Positions 16,198 through 25,163 of a stretch of DNA of 64,000 nt are shown piece by piece. Position numbers and translations under genes: made by a program. The stretch comes from Tsuneonella sp. CC-YZS046 (GTDB taxonomy: Bacteria; Pseudomonadota; Alphaproteobacteria; Sphingomonadales; Sphingomonadaceae). Numbering within the stretch: the first letter of the stretch is position 1; every line of letters starts with the position of its first letter. The notes beneath the pieces are model-generated. The model ran no database searches. It was not told the origin of the DNA and saw only the letters and a list, made by a program, of their open reading frames with translations. Location of the stretch: assembly GCF_035581365.1 (NCBI RefSeq), contig NZ_CP141590.1, forward strand, positions 3,096,001-3,160,000, given 5' to 3'.

Positions 16198-18627
16198 ATG
16201 AGTGGGAAGCGCATGGCCGCGAGCATTGCGACATTGATGAGCATGACGGCGATGGTGACGGTGTCCGCCCCTGCGCTGGCCCAATCGGCATCCGCCAGGC
16301 AAAGCTACAATATTCCAGCCGGATCGCTGGGGAGCGCGCTCAATCAATTCGGCCGCGCCGCCGGAGTGGCCATTTCCTACGACGCGGCCATCGTGACCGG
16401 CAAGACGACGCGCGGTGTGCGCGGATCGTATAGCCCGGCCCAGGCCCTTGAGATATTGCTGCGGGGCACTTCCCTGCGCGCAACGCCGGATGGCGCTGGC
16501 GGGTTCGTGATCTCGGCGGCTCCCCCAGCCGCAAGGCGCGACAGCAACCCTCGCCGCGCTTCGGGCACGCGGCCAGTGGCAGCCCCGCCCGGCGAGACGG
16601 ATGACATCATCGTCACCGGCGCCAAGTTCCAGAACTCGCTGGTGAACCGGCTGCCGATCAAGCCAAGGGAGTTGCCGTTCTCGCTGAACGTCATCGACAA
16701 GTCCGTGATGGAGGAACGGGGCTTCATCAATCCGCTGGACGTTCTGGAAACCCTGCCCAACGTCGCCCGCATACAGACCCAACTGCTCCCGACCGGCGGG
16801 TCATACTTTGTTCGGGGCCTTTATGCCTCGGTGCTGACGAACAATCGGCCCGAGAACGACAGCCGCGGCGCGGGCCGACGAGATATGTCCCACATCGAGC
16901 GGTTCGAAGTCGTCAAGGGTCCTGCATCGATTCTTCTCGGCCCCGTCATTCCGGGCGGTGTGATCAATCAGGTCACGAAATCCCCACAGGAGGAGGACTT
17001 TGTCGATCTAACCGCGCGCGGCGGCAGCTATGGCACCTATCGTCTCGAGGCCGACGCGAATACGGGTTCGCTGTTGGGCTCGGACATCCTCAGCGGCAGG
17101 ATCACTCTCGCTTATGAGGACCAGCGCAGCCCGCAAGACCCCGTGAAGACCGAGACTTTCTCCGTGCGGCCGGTCCTTGAGGCCAATTTCAGCGACCGGA
17201 CCCGGATGCAGACGTCCGTGGCCTATACGAAGCGAAACAGCGTTCCCAGTTCGCTGGTTCCTGCGAACTCCGATGGGTCCATGCCCGACGTCTTCGATGC
17301 CGGGACCTTTCTGGGCGTTCCGGCGAAACAGGTCGGCGAAGACGTCTATGTGGACGCCGAACTGCAGCACGAATTTCTGGACGATCTGAAGCTCGTCATG
17401 CGCGGCAGCTACCAGAATTCGACTTTCGACTATCGGAACAGCCAGGGTGGCGAAAACTATGTAGCCGGCCGCGGCTTCGGGCCGGGCGATACGATGGCTT
17501 ACACCTACTATTCCCATGGCTCCCGGGATACGCAGGTTCTCTATGGCGACGTTCAGCTCGTGGGCGGGTTCAACGCTTTCGGGCAGCGTCAGGACTGGGT
17601 GATCGGAGCCTCCGCGCAACGGACCAAGTTCGACAGCCTGTGGGCTTTCGGCGGACTCCTTGGGGCGGTCGACATCAATGACATCGATGCCGCGGTTTAC
17701 GGCGTTCCCGACTTCAGCACGCCCCTGTCGCCTTTTTCCGTTCGCAAGGATCGTCTCTACTCGGTCTATGCCGAGACGAACATCCGGCCGGTCGACCGGC
17801 TGACGTTCGTGGCCGGGCTGCGATATGACGACTATAAGGTCACCAACCGGGTGACGGGCGTGTCGACGCCAACAGACGACGTCACGTTCCGCATCGGGGC
17901 AAGCTATGAATTGATCGACAACCTCAATGCCTATGTCAGCTATGCGGACAGCTTCATCCCGCAGAATGGAACGACGCGAAGCGGCGATCCGATCAAGCCC
18001 GAAAGTGCTACGAACTACGAGATCGGCCTCAAGGGCGGGCTATGGGACAACAGGCTGACGCTTACGGCCGCCGTATTCTCCCTGACCCGCCGGAACGTCG
18101 CGACGGCCGATCCGAACAATATTCCCGGGCAGCCAGCCTATGTCGTCGCCACGGGCGAGCAGAAACACGAGGGCTTCGAGATCGGCGCCAGCCTGGCGGT
18201 GACGCCCGCCCTGAAGCTGGACCTGGCTTATGGTTATGTCGACGCCGAAGTGACCAAGGTCATCAATGCAAATTCCGGGCAAGGCGTGGGCGATCCGGTG
18301 CAGTTGGTGCCTAAGCATACGTTCAGCGCCTTCGGCACCTACACCGTGCAGACAGGCTCGCTTGCAGGCCTGCGCCTCGGGTTGGGCGCGCGCGGTATAT
18401 CCAAACGTCCCGCCCCGCGGTTCGGCCTGGAATACGAGGGATACACGCTGGTCGATGCCCTGGTGTCATATCCGGTCTCGGAACGGATCAGCCTGCAGTT
18501 GAACGTGCTTAACCTTCTCGGCGAGAAATACCGGGAGAACATAGGTTACGACAACGGCACGACCGGCACCGGCCACAAATTCGGCAATCCGCGAACCGCT
18601 TATGTCACGGCACGGGCGCGCTTCTAG
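16198..18627 (+). CDS. TonB-dependent ferric-siderophore receptor with STN signalling domain
   Basis: An 809-residue outer-membrane receptor of the FecA/FpvA class. A signal peptide ends near ALAQ (about residue 29). An STN domain follows (about residues 35-105: IPAGSLGSALNQFGRAAGVA and GVRGSYSPAQALEILLRGTS), which binds FecR. The plug domain includes NVIDKSVMEERGF, FVRGL and VEVVKG-like FEVVKGPASILLG, and a beta barrel ends in GNPRTAYVTARARF with the terminal Phe needed for assembly. It takes up a ferric chelate through TonB, and the ligand cannot be named. It lies 77 bp behind fecR and starts a tight gene chain. Confidence 0.93.
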   Translation: MSGKRMAASIATLMSMTAMVTVSAPALAQSASARQSYNIPAGSLGSALNQFGRAAGVAISYDAAIVTGKTTRGVRGSYSPAQALEILLRGTSLRATPDGAGGFVISAAPPAARRDSNPRRASGTRPVAAPPGETDDIIVTGAKFQNSLVNRLPIKPRELPFSLNVIDKSVMEERGFINPLDVLETLPNVARIQTQLLPTGGSYFVRGLYASVLTNNRPENDSRGAGRRDMSHIERFEVVKGPASILLGPVIPGGVINQVTKSPQEEDFVDLTARGGSYGTYRLEADANTGSLLGSDILSGRITLAYEDQRSPQDPVKTETFSVRPVLEANFSDRTRMQTSVAYTKRNSVPSSLVPANSDGSMPDVFDAGTFLGVPAKQVGEDVYVDAELQHEFLDDLKLVMRGSYQNSTFDYRNSQGGENYVAGRGFGPGDTMAYTYYSHGSRDTQVLYGDVQLVGGFNAFGQRQDWVIGASAQRTKFDSLWAFGGLLGAVDINDIDAAVYGVPDFSTPLSPFSVRKDRLYSVYAETNIRPVDRLTFVAGLRYDDYKVTNRVTGVSTPTDDVTFRIGASYELIDNLNAYVSYADSFIPQNGTTRSGDPIKPESATNYEIGLKGGLWDNRLTLTAAVFSLTRRNVATADPNNIPGQPAYVVATGEQKHEGFEIGASLAVTPALKLDLAYGYVDAEVTKVINANSGQGVGDPVQLVPKHTFSAFGTYTVQTGSLAGLRLGLGARGISKRPAPRFGLEYEGYTLVDALVSYPVSERISLQLNVLNLLGEKYRENIGYDNGTTGTGHKFGNPRTAYVTARARF

Positions 18628-18632
18628 CAATC

Positions 18633-20102
18633 ATGACGGCCACCGGAAGCGAACTCTTCGATAAAGGCGTGGCCTGCGAAAAAGCAGGCGATGCCTCCGG
18701 TGCATTCGAGGCGTATCGCCTGTCGGCCAAGGCCGATCCGCGTGTCGCGGCTCCCTTTGTGGGGCTCGCGCGCATCCTCAGCCGCAACCATCAACGCGCC
18801 GAAGCCATCGCCTGCCTGGAACGCGCCGTTGGCTGCGAACCGAGGAATGCGGTCATCCATGTCCTGTTGGGGCGAATGCTTACGCAGGACGGCAGGCTCG
18901 AGGAGGCGAAGGGGCAGTTTGAAATCGCGCTTGACCTCGACGACCAGGCGGACGGCGCGGCTGTCGGGCTCGGCGGCGTCTATGAGGATCTGGGCGAGCG
19001 CGGCGCGGCGGCGGAAGTCTATCGCCGGCTCGTGCAAGCGAGGCCGTTCCACGCCGAAGGGCTCGCCGGTCTTCTGGGCGTTGCCGAGGGCGATGTGCTC
19101 GAAGCGGCCTTTTCTATCGCACGGGACGGTTTGCGGGCCGCGCCCGATGCGGATGCGGCACTCATCGGCTATGCGCTGGGCAAGGCATTGGCAGGACTTG
19201 GCCGGCACGACGAGGCCTTCGCCGCCTGGTCCGCCGCCAACGCCGCACGCCGACGAGCGGCCGGGCCGTTCGACCGCGACGGACTGGATGCGCGGATCGA
19301 CAGGCTCGTCGAAATCTTCTCGCGGGATTTCTTCGCAGCGCGCCGTGGCTGGGGCGATCCGTCCGAACGTCCCGTGTTCATCGTCGGCCTTCCCCGCTCC
19401 GGCACGACCCTCACCGAGCAGATCCTTGCGGGGCATCCGGCGGTCCACGGCGCGGGCGAACTGGATCTGCTCACCGACATGGCGACCGGCACGCCGGATC
19501 GCCTGGGCCGGTCCGATCCGTCCTGGCCGGAAACGGCGCTGGAACTGGAAGCCCGCCATGTCGCCGCCATCGCGAGCGACCATCTTGGCCGTCTGGACCG
19601 CATGGCTTCTGGAACCGCCAGCCGGGTGATCGACAAGCAGCCGCTCAATTTCTGGCACCTCGGCCTCGTCGCGCTGGCGGTGCCGAATGCGCGCATCATC
19701 AATTGCATCCGCGACATACGCGATTGCGGCCTGTCCATTTTCTCGGAGAACTTCACGCCCGAGCAGCGCTGGGCGACCGACCTTGGCGACATCGCCAGTT
19801 ACTGGCGCGGCTACACTCGCTTGATGGATCACTGGCGCTCCGCCACCGATCTGCGGATTCTGGACGTGCGCTACGAGGATCTGGTCGCCAACCTCGAGGG
19901 CCAGTCCCGGCGGCTGCTCGATTTCCTGGGACTGAACTGGGAGCCATCCGTGCTGCGCTTCCACGAACAGGATCGCGCCGTGCAGACGCCAAGCCGCTGG
20001 CAGGTCCGCCGGCCGCTCTACAACTCGTCCAGCGGTCGCTGGCGCGCCTATGAGCGGCATATCGGCCCGTTGATCGCGGCCGCACCCAACGATCATGGCT
20101 AG
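18633..20102 (+). CDS. TPR-repeat sulfotransferase family protein
   Basis: A 489-residue protein with N-terminal tetratricopeptide repeats (about residues 1-170; LFDKGVACEKAGDASGAFEAYRLSAKADP is the first) and a C-terminal sulfotransferase domain. The PAPS 5'-phosphosulfate loop is PVFIVGLPRSGTTLTEQIL (about residue 248), and the region after NARIINCIRDIRDCGLSIF holds the 3'-phosphate site. Such proteins transfer sulfate from PAPS, and plant relatives act on tyrosine. It starts 5 bases after the TonB receptor stop and overlaps the next gene by 8 bases, so it belongs to the iron operon. Why a sulfotransferase is there is unknown. Confidence 0.88.
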   Translation: MTATGSELFDKGVACEKAGDASGAFEAYRLSAKADPRVAAPFVGLARILSRNHQRAEAIACLERAVGCEPRNAVIHVLLGRMLTQDGRLEEAKGQFEIALDLDDQADGAAVGLGGVYEDLGERGAAAEVYRRLVQARPFHAEGLAGLLGVAEGDVLEAAFSIARDGLRAAPDADAALIGYALGKALAGLGRHDEAFAAWSAANAARRRAAGPFDRDGLDARIDRLVEIFSRDFFAARRGWGDPSERPVFIVGLPRSGTTLTEQILAGHPAVHGAGELDLLTDMATGTPDRLGRSDPSWPETALELEARHVAAIASDHLGRLDRMASGTASRVIDKQPLNFWHLGLVALAVPNARIINCIRDIRDCGLSIFSENFTPEQRWATDLGDIASYWRGYTRLMDHWRSATDLRILDVRYEDLVANLEGQSRRLLDFLGLNWEPSVLRFHEQDRAVQTPSRWQVRRPLYNSSSGRWRAYERHIGPLIAAAPNDHG

Positions 20103-20409
20103 AACCCTGCGCGGCCTGCGCATTGCCGCGCGCGTGCTCGCGGCGATTGTCGGCGCCTATGCTGTGACGGCGGGCGCGACGGCGCTGATTGCCGTATTGC
20201 TCGTCTTCACGGCCGGGATTGCACGGTCGGACGCACTGATCGTCGGCAGCATGATCGGTTATGCGGTCTTCGCCCTGCTGATGCTCTGGTGCTTCGCAGA
20301 ACGGCGGCTGGCGCGGGTCTGGCTTGCGCTCGTGGGCGCGGCCATCGCGACCCATGCCTTGGCCATATGGGTCGAACCGGCCTTGCCGGTCGTGGGAGCC
20401 GCCTCGTGA
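20095..20409 (+). CDS. DUF3649-type small inner-membrane protein
   Basis: A 104-residue protein with three predicted membrane helices (about residues 12-34, 43-65 and 78-98). Its place directly before a PepSY-TM protein and a DUF3325-like protein matches the DUF3649/PepSY/DUF3325 trio found behind siderophore receptors in pseudomonads, so it is assigned to that family mainly by context. Its role in iron release from siderophores is inferred. It overlaps the sulfotransferase gene by 8 bases and the PepSY gene by 4 (GTGA). Confidence 0.7.
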   Translation: MARTLRGLRIAARVLAAIVGAYAVTAGATALIAVLLVFTAGIARSDALIVGSMIGYAVFALLMLWCFAERRLARVWLALVGAAIATHALAIWVEPALPVVGAAS

Positions 20410-21944
20410 GCGCGCCTGCAAATCCCGACGATCCAGGTGGGCTGCGGCTGGCGCTCAACTGGTTTCACACCTGGTTCGGGCTGTTCGTCGGCGGGCTGCT
20501 GTTCGTGATCTTCTGGACCGGCACGCTGGCCGTGTTCGACCGGGAAATCGACCGCTGGATGATGCCGGCAACCCGTCTCGTCGAGGCGCCGGCCATAACC
20601 CCGGATGCGCTTGTTCCCATCGCGCGCGAGCTGGCGCCCGATGCGCGAAGCTGGACGATCATCCTGCCCGACGAACGAACCCCGGTCGCGCAAATCCTGG
20701 CGGAGCGCGTCAATGGCCCGCCGGTCAGCCGTTACATAGACCCGGCGACGCTGCGCGCGCTGCCCGATCAGGGCACCTATGGGGGAACCCGCTTCTTCTA
20801 TCCCTATCACTACCGGCTCAACAGCGGCACGCTGGCCATGGTGCTCTGCGCGCTGGCGGCCGTGGTGATGGTGGCGCTGTGCATTTCGGGCGTCATCATC
20901 CACCGCAGGATTTTCATGGATTTCTTCACGCTGCGTATCGTGCGCAAGCCGCAGCGCACCACGCTGGACCTGCACAATATTTCCGGCGTGCTCGCCTTGC
21001 CTTTCCACCTGATGATCGCATTCACCGGCGTTGCCATCTTTACCTACACCTATCTGCCGAGCGCGCAGATGGTGGTCTTCGCCAGCGATCCCGCCGCGGC
21101 GAGCGGCGGCTGGTTCAATCGTGCGGCGGCGAATGCGGCGGGCGGGCCGCTCGTGTCGCTGGATGCGGTGCGCGACATGGCGGCGGAGCGATGGGGCGGG
21201 GACCGGCCGGAGGTCTTTCGCGTGATACATCCCGGCGATGCCAATGCCTATGTCGAGGTGCAGCGGCCGAGCGGGCGAACCATCTCCTATCGCAGCGGCA
21301 CGCGAGCCTGGTTCGATGGCGCCAGCGGAGAATTTCTCGCCGCCACGCCTTACACCGGCACTACAGCGGCTTATGAATTCCTGTTCGGGATTCATGCCGT
21401 CCAGTTCGACCATTGGGCGCTGCGCTGGCTCTATTTCCTGTCGGGCCTCGCCGGCTGCGCGCTGATCGCCACGGGCTTGTTGTTCTGGGTCCAGTCGCGG
21501 CGGAAACGGCACGAGAAGCTGGGCCTGCGCGGAGTGAGGCTCACCGAAGCGGCGGCGGTGGGCATAACCACGGGCCTGCTGATCGCCACGCTTGCCTTCC
21601 TCATCGCCAACCGCCTGCTGCCAGCGGGCATCGAGGACCGTGCGGCGGCGGAGGTGCGGATTTTCCATGCCGCGTGGATCGCCGCCGTTTTCCACGCATT
21701 CCTGCGTGGCCGCGCCGCCTGGGGCGAACAGGCATGGGCCATCGCGGCGGGAAGCGCCGGGGCCGTGCTGCTCAACGCCGTCACCACCGGCCATGCGTTG
21801 CCGGTCGCGGCCGCGAGAGGCCTCTGGCACACGGCGGGGGTCGATCTCGTTCTGCTGGCTGCCGCCGTGATCGCGGCTTGTGCCGCAATCAGGCTCGGCC
21901 GAGTTACCGGCGGGCGCAAGCCTGTGCTCCAGGCGGCAGGGTGA
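20406..21944 (+). CDS. PepSY-associated TM protein (putative ferric-siderophore reductase)
   Basis: A 512-residue inner-membrane protein of the PepSY-TM family. Helix 1 is WFHTWFGLFVGGLLFVIFWTG; a PepSY periplasmic domain follows, then LAMVLCALAAVVMVALCISG with the family segment VIIHRRIFMDFFTLR, then LDLHNISGVLALPFHLMIAFTG, and about four more C-terminal helices. Members sit behind TonB receptors and are thought to reduce ferric siderophores in the periplasm; the conserved His residues in helices are candidate haem ligands. The GTG start at 20406 overlaps the previous stop (GTGA), typical of coupling; a longer reading from 20289 would run through the previous gene. Confidence 0.85.
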   Translation: MSAPANPDDPGGLRLALNWFHTWFGLFVGGLLFVIFWTGTLAVFDREIDRWMMPATRLVEAPAITPDALVPIARELAPDARSWTIILPDERTPVAQILAERVNGPPVSRYIDPATLRALPDQGTYGGTRFFYPYHYRLNSGTLAMVLCALAAVVMVALCISGVIIHRRIFMDFFTLRIVRKPQRTTLDLHNISGVLALPFHLMIAFTGVAIFTYTYLPSAQMVVFASDPAAASGGWFNRAAANAAGGPLVSLDAVRDMAAERWGGDRPEVFRVIHPGDANAYVEVQRPSGRTISYRSGTRAWFDGASGEFLAATPYTGTTAAYEFLFGIHAVQFDHWALRWLYFLSGLAGCALIATGLLFWVQSRRKRHEKLGLRGVRLTEAAAVGITTGLLIATLAFLIANRLLPAGIEDRAAAEVRIFHAAWIAAVFHAFLRGRAAWGEQAWAIAAGSAGAVLLNAVTTGHALPVAAARGLWHTAGVDLVLLAAAVIAACAAIRLGRVTGGRKPVLQAAG

Positions 21945-21948
21945 TGCG

Positions 21949-22251
21949 ATGAAGGATGCGCTGCTGCTCATCGCCACCTGCGCCATTGCCACAGTCGGTT
22001 TCGCGATGATGGCTTTCAGCCAGAAGCAGCACTGGCCGTTGCTGCAAGGTCCCGATGCCGCACGCCCGCCGGAATGGCTTCGGCTGTCCGGCGCGCTGCT
22101 TTTGATGCTTGCCGCGATCCCCGCGGTGTTACGGGACGGCCTGGCTTTCGGGCTGCTGCTCTGGAGCGGAATGCTCACCGTTTCGGGAGTGCTGGTGATC
22201 GTTTGCCTGGCAAGGCTTCACGGCCGCGCCCATGACCAGTCGACCCGATAG
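21949..22251 (+). CDS. DUF3325-like small membrane protein
   Basis: A 100-residue protein with three hydrophobic helices (about residues 3-22, 46-65 and 70-92), starting 4 bases after the PepSY stop. It closes the DUF3649-PepSY-DUF3325 trio. The function is not known; co-occurrence suggests it assists the siderophore reductase. It is convergent with the pseudouridine synthase gene only 12 bases downstream. Confidence 0.72.
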   Translation: MKDALLLIATCAIATVGFAMMAFSQKQHWPLLQGPDAARPPEWLRLSGALLLMLAAIPAVLRDGLAFGLLLWSGMLTVSGVLVIVCLARLHGRAHDQSTR

Positions 22252-22263
22252 ACTGCTATACGC

Positions 22264-23097
22264 TTATCGTTGCCGATAATCCTCGCCGGTCTCCTGCTGC
22301 ATGGCCGCTGGCCAGATGCCGGATCGCTCCGGGTCCGTAAGCGGCCGGGCCTGCCCCTTGCCGAGATCGCCCAGAGTTACGGTCCCGATTCCCACGCGCA
22401 CGAGGCGAAGCACGCTGGCGCCTTGAGCCGCGATCATCCTGCGCACCTGGCGGTTGCGGCCCTCGGTCAGCACGATCTCGATCCAGCTGGAGCGGCTGCC
22501 AGTGCGCAGAAGGCGCACCGTGGCGGCGCTGAGCCGTTCGCCGCCGTCCTCGACAGGCTTGGCGAGCGAGGCGATGAGGTCCTCGTCGGCAATCCGGTCG
22601 ATCTTCACATGATAGGTCTTCGGAACGCCGGATGCCGGATTGAGCAGATATTCCGCCCAGCCCGTGTCGTTCGTCAGGAGGAGCAGCCCTTCGCTCGCCT
22701 TGTCGAGCCGGCCCACCGGCGACAGGAACGGCAGTTCGGGCGGAAGGCAATCATACACGGTTCCGCGATCGTGAGGATCGCGGCGCGTCGTGACCAGCCC
22801 GCGCGGCTTGTTCAGCATCAGATAGGCCTTCGCCTCGGCCGCGATGGGGCTGCCATCGACCGCGATGCGGTCGCGGCCCGGATCGACCCGCAGGGTCGCC
22901 GAACGGGCGATCCGGCCGTTGACCGATACCCGCCCGGCTTCGATCAGCGCGGCGGCTTCGGTCCGGGAACAGAAGCCGAGTTTCGAAAGGGCGCGGGGCA
23001 GGCTGGCGACGGATCGGGACCGGGATGGAGATGAGGGCCGGACGCCCGGAGCTGGACGGCGCTTTCCAGCGCCTGTCCTGGCAGGACGATGTGACAT
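22264..23097 (-). CDS. RsuA/RluB-family pseudouridine synthase
   Basis: A 277-residue rRNA pseudouridine synthase. After a basic, disordered N terminus (residues 1-32) comes an S4 RNA-binding domain (LPRALSKLGFCSRTEAAALIEAGRVSVNG). The catalytic domain then has the active-site motif GRLDKASEGLLLLTND with its essential Asp, and the C-terminal TEGRNRQVRRM. This pattern is the RsuA/RluB/RluE/RluF group, which modifies one uridine in 16S or 23S rRNA; which one cannot be fixed from sequence. Convergent with the iron operon. Confidence 0.9.
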   Translation of the reverse strand: MSHRPARTGAGKRRPAPGVRPSSPSRSRSVASLPRALSKLGFCSRTEAAALIEAGRVSVNGRIARSATLRVDPGRDRIAVDGSPIAAEAKAYLMLNKPRGLVTTRRDPHDRGTVYDCLPPELPFLSPVGRLDKASEGLLLLTNDTGWAEYLLNPASGVPKTYHVKIDRIADEDLIASLAKPVEDGGERLSAATVRLLRTGSRSSWIEIVLTEGRNRQVRRMIAAQGASVLRLVRVGIGTVTLGDLGKGQARPLTDPERSGIWPAAMQQETGEDYRQR

Positions 23098-23394
23098 GGC
23101 AAGGCTCGCGGCCCCACGGCGCCGCGTTCCGACAGGGAAAATTGTGATCGGGGCAGGGATGAGCGGCTGCCGGGCGTATCATGACCCCGGACGCTGCATG
23201 GCCTCCGGGGTCAGATGCCCGCGATCAGTCTGCCGGCGCGCAATGCGCGAATGAGATGCCGCTTGCTCATGCCCTTATCCTTCGCGCAATCATGCCGCCG
23301 CGTCAATCGCTGTCGGCGTAGCGGCTTATGCCGGGAATCAGGCCAGAGACAGGATGGCGGGGAGATATGACGATGGAAACGAGATTGCTGGCGG

Positions 23395-24141
23395 CTATGC
23401 GCGAGGCGCTGGCCGCCTCGTTTCCGGCCAGTAGTGGGTATCGGGCAAGGGCCGCGCGCCGAATACCGCCTGGCCGACGCGCACCACGGTCGCGCCCTCC
23501 TCTATCGCTATCTCGTAATCGCCCGACATGCCCATCGACAGCGTTTCCAGCGCAGCGCCTTGCGGCGCGTCCTGCCGTGCGCGATCCCGGATTGCGCGCA
23601 GCAGGCGGAAGCAGCGGCGCATTTCGTCCTGATCGGACGTGAACCGCGCCAGCGTCATGAAGCCCCGGACGCGCAGGCTGGAGAAAGCCGGCAGTTCCGC
23701 AAGAAACGCGGGCACATCTTCGGGCGCCAGCCCATATTTCGTTGGCTCGCCGGACGTGTTGACCTGCACCAGTATGTCGAGGCCGCGCCCGAGATGCTGG
23801 AGGCGACGGTCAAGCGCGCTCGCCAGCCGGAGCCTGTCGAGCGACTGAACCTCGCCGGCGAATTCGAGGACATCCCTGACCTTGTTGGTCTGGAGGTGGC
23901 CGATCATGCTCCAGCGCACCGGTTGTCCCGCCAGTTCGCGGGCCTTGGCGCGGCCTTCCTGCACCTTGTTCTCGCCCAGACTGTGCTGGCCCGCGTCGAG
24001 CGCTTGCTGCACCCGGGCCGCGCCGACGGTCTTGGTCACCAGCATGAGGCTGGCGGCGTCAGGGGAGCGGCCCGCACGCAGCGCGGCATCCCGCATCCTT
24101 TTCCGGACATCGTCCAGACGATCGGCGACACTTCCGGTCAT
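23395..24141 (-). CDS. YggS-family pyridoxal-phosphate homeostasis protein
   Basis: A 248-residue PLP-binding TIM-barrel protein that buffers free pyridoxal phosphate and affects amino-acid pools. The PLP Lys lies in LMLVTKTVG (about residue 37). Other family marks are GENKVQEG, WSMIGHLQTNKVRDVL, LVQVNTSGEPTKYGL and the phosphate-binding LSMGMSGDYEIAIEEGATVVRVG. Length is slightly above the usual 230. It is divergent from the MarR gene, and the palindrome at 24174 lies between their starts. It does not have the usual partner YggT here, which is found far away at 43.2 kb. Confidence 0.92.
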   Translation of the reverse strand: MTGSVADRLDDVRKRMRDAALRAGRSPDAASLMLVTKTVGAARVQQALDAGQHSLGENKVQEGRAKARELAGQPVRWSMIGHLQTNKVRDVLEFAGEVQSLDRLRLASALDRRLQHLGRGLDILVQVNTSGEPTKYGLAPEDVPAFLAELPAFSSLRVRGFMTLARFTSDQDEMRRCFRLLRAIRDRARQDAPQGAALETLSMGMSGDYEIAIEEGATVVRVGQAVFGARPLPDTHYWPETRRPAPRA

Positions 24142-24173
24142 ACACCCTTCCTTGACTGGCCTGACAATTATAT

Positions 24174-24186
24174 ATAGGACTCCTAT
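24174..24186. promoter_or_regulatory. Candidate MarR operator
   Basis: ATAGGA-C-TCCTAT is a perfect 13-base palindrome, 20 bases before the MarR start and 32 bases before the yggS start. A TTGACT hexamer at 24152 gives a plausible -35 element, placing the palindrome over the -10 region. Autoregulation by the MarR protein is inferred. Confidence 0.5.
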
Positions 24187-24206
24187 TATACTCTTGTCGA
24201 GGGCCG

Positions 24207-24839
24207 ATGACTGTCAACGCCCATATCATGACCGGACTGTCGCGGATCGGGATGCTGCTGCGCTCGGAAGGATGGCGGCAGGCGGAGACGACCGGGCTTA
24301 CCCCGACCCAGAGCCAGATCCTTGCGTATCTGGCCGCTCGCGGCCCCGCGCGCATCGGTGCGATCGCAACCGAGATCGCTGTCACGCAGCCGACCGCGAG
24401 CGATGCCGTCGCCGCGCTGGTCCGCAAGGGTTATGTGGAGAAGCTGCGGGACCCTGAGGATGCGCGCGCGGTGCGGCTGCAGCCGACCGATGCGGGAAAG
24501 CGCCTCGCCAATGAAACCGCGGTCTGGCCGGATGCCCTGCTGGGGGCCGTCGATGCGCTTGATGATGGGGATCGCGCCGGGTTCCTCAAGGCGCTCACCA
24601 AGATGATCGGCGCGCTCCAGGCGCGCGGCGCGATCCCGGTCCAGCGCATGTGCGTCACCTGCGCGCATTTCAGGCCCAATGTCCATTCCGATGCGGCTGC
24701 GCCGCATCACTGCGCCTTCGTGGATGCCGCTTTCGGCGATGCTTCGCTGCGTCTCGATTGCGGCGATCACGTCGAAGCCGACGCTGCGGCGCGGCTTGAA
24801 AGCTGGACCTGCTTCACACGGGAGCCGGTCCATATGTGA
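24207..24839 (+). CDS. MarR-family regulator with C-terminal cysteine/histidine module
   Basis: A 210-residue winged-helix regulator. Residues about 30-100 form the MarR domain (PTQSQILAYLAARGP, VTQPTASDAVAALVRKGYVEKL, DARAVRLQPTDAGK). Beyond residue 140 it has an unusual extension with MCVTCAHF, HHCAF, LDCGDH and a final TCF, a set of Cys and His residues suited to bind a metal or respond to redox state. Ordinary MarR proteins are about 150 residues. It is followed by a CPVC thioredoxin-like gene, which fits redox control. The ligand is unknown. Confidence 0.85.
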   Translation: MTVNAHIMTGLSRIGMLLRSEGWRQAETTGLTPTQSQILAYLAARGPARIGAIATEIAVTQPTASDAVAALVRKGYVEKLRDPEDARAVRLQPTDAGKRLANETAVWPDALLGAVDALDDGDRAGFLKALTKMIGALQARGAIPVQRMCVTCAHFRPNVHSDAAAPHHCAFVDAAFGDASLRLDCGDHVEADAAARLESWTCFTREPVHM

Positions 24840-24840
24840 A

Positions 24841-24868
24841 CGCCCCGCTCGCGGCAACGAACGGGGCG
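24841..24868 (+). terminator. Hairpin between marR-like and thioredoxin-like genes
   Basis: A perfect stem CGCCCCG/CGGGGCG lies right after the regulator stop, 40 bases before the next gene. No T-run follows. It may end part of the regulator transcripts or protect the mRNA end. Confidence 0.35.
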
Positions 24869-24908
24869 CTCGATTGTCCGCCCTCGGATAAGGAAGGAAC
24901 ATTCCATC

Positions 24909-25154
24909 ATGCCTCAGAAAGCGACGTTTTACCATGCCGGGTGCCCGGTCTGCCTCAGCGCCGAGCAGGGCCTCGCCCATGCGCTCGATCCCGCGCAATA
25001 TGATGTCGAGGTCGTGCATCTCGGCGACGCGCCTGGGCGGATCGCGGAGGCCGAGGCCGCCGGGGTCGCTTCGGTCCCGGCGCTGGTGATTGCCGGCCAG
25101 CCCTTTCACATCAATTTCGGCGCCTCGCTCGCCGAGGTGAAAGGTTCGGCCTGA
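24909..25154 (+). CDS. Small thioredoxin/glutaredoxin-fold protein with CPVC
   Basis: An 81-residue single-domain redox protein: MPQKATFYHAGCPVCLSAEQ gives the first strand and the CPVC active site (Cys12, Cys15), and GVASVPALVIAGQPFHI supplies the cis-Pro loop of the thioredoxin fold. It is cytoplasmic, with no signal peptide. AAGGAAG lies upstream. It follows the Cys-containing MarR gene and is probably co-transcribed with it. The substrate is unknown. Confidence 0.8.
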   Translation: MPQKATFYHAGCPVCLSAEQGLAHALDPAQYDVEVVHLGDAPGRIAEAEAAGVASVPALVIAGQPFHINFGASLAEVKGSA

Positions 25155-25163
25155 TCGGATGGT

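Noticed and set aside
23098-23394. Tiny frame MSKRHLIRALRAGRLIAGI on the minus strand in the gap upstream of the pseudouridine synthase
   Set aside because: Only 19 codons; it has a fair ribosome site but no sign of conservation that I can judge.
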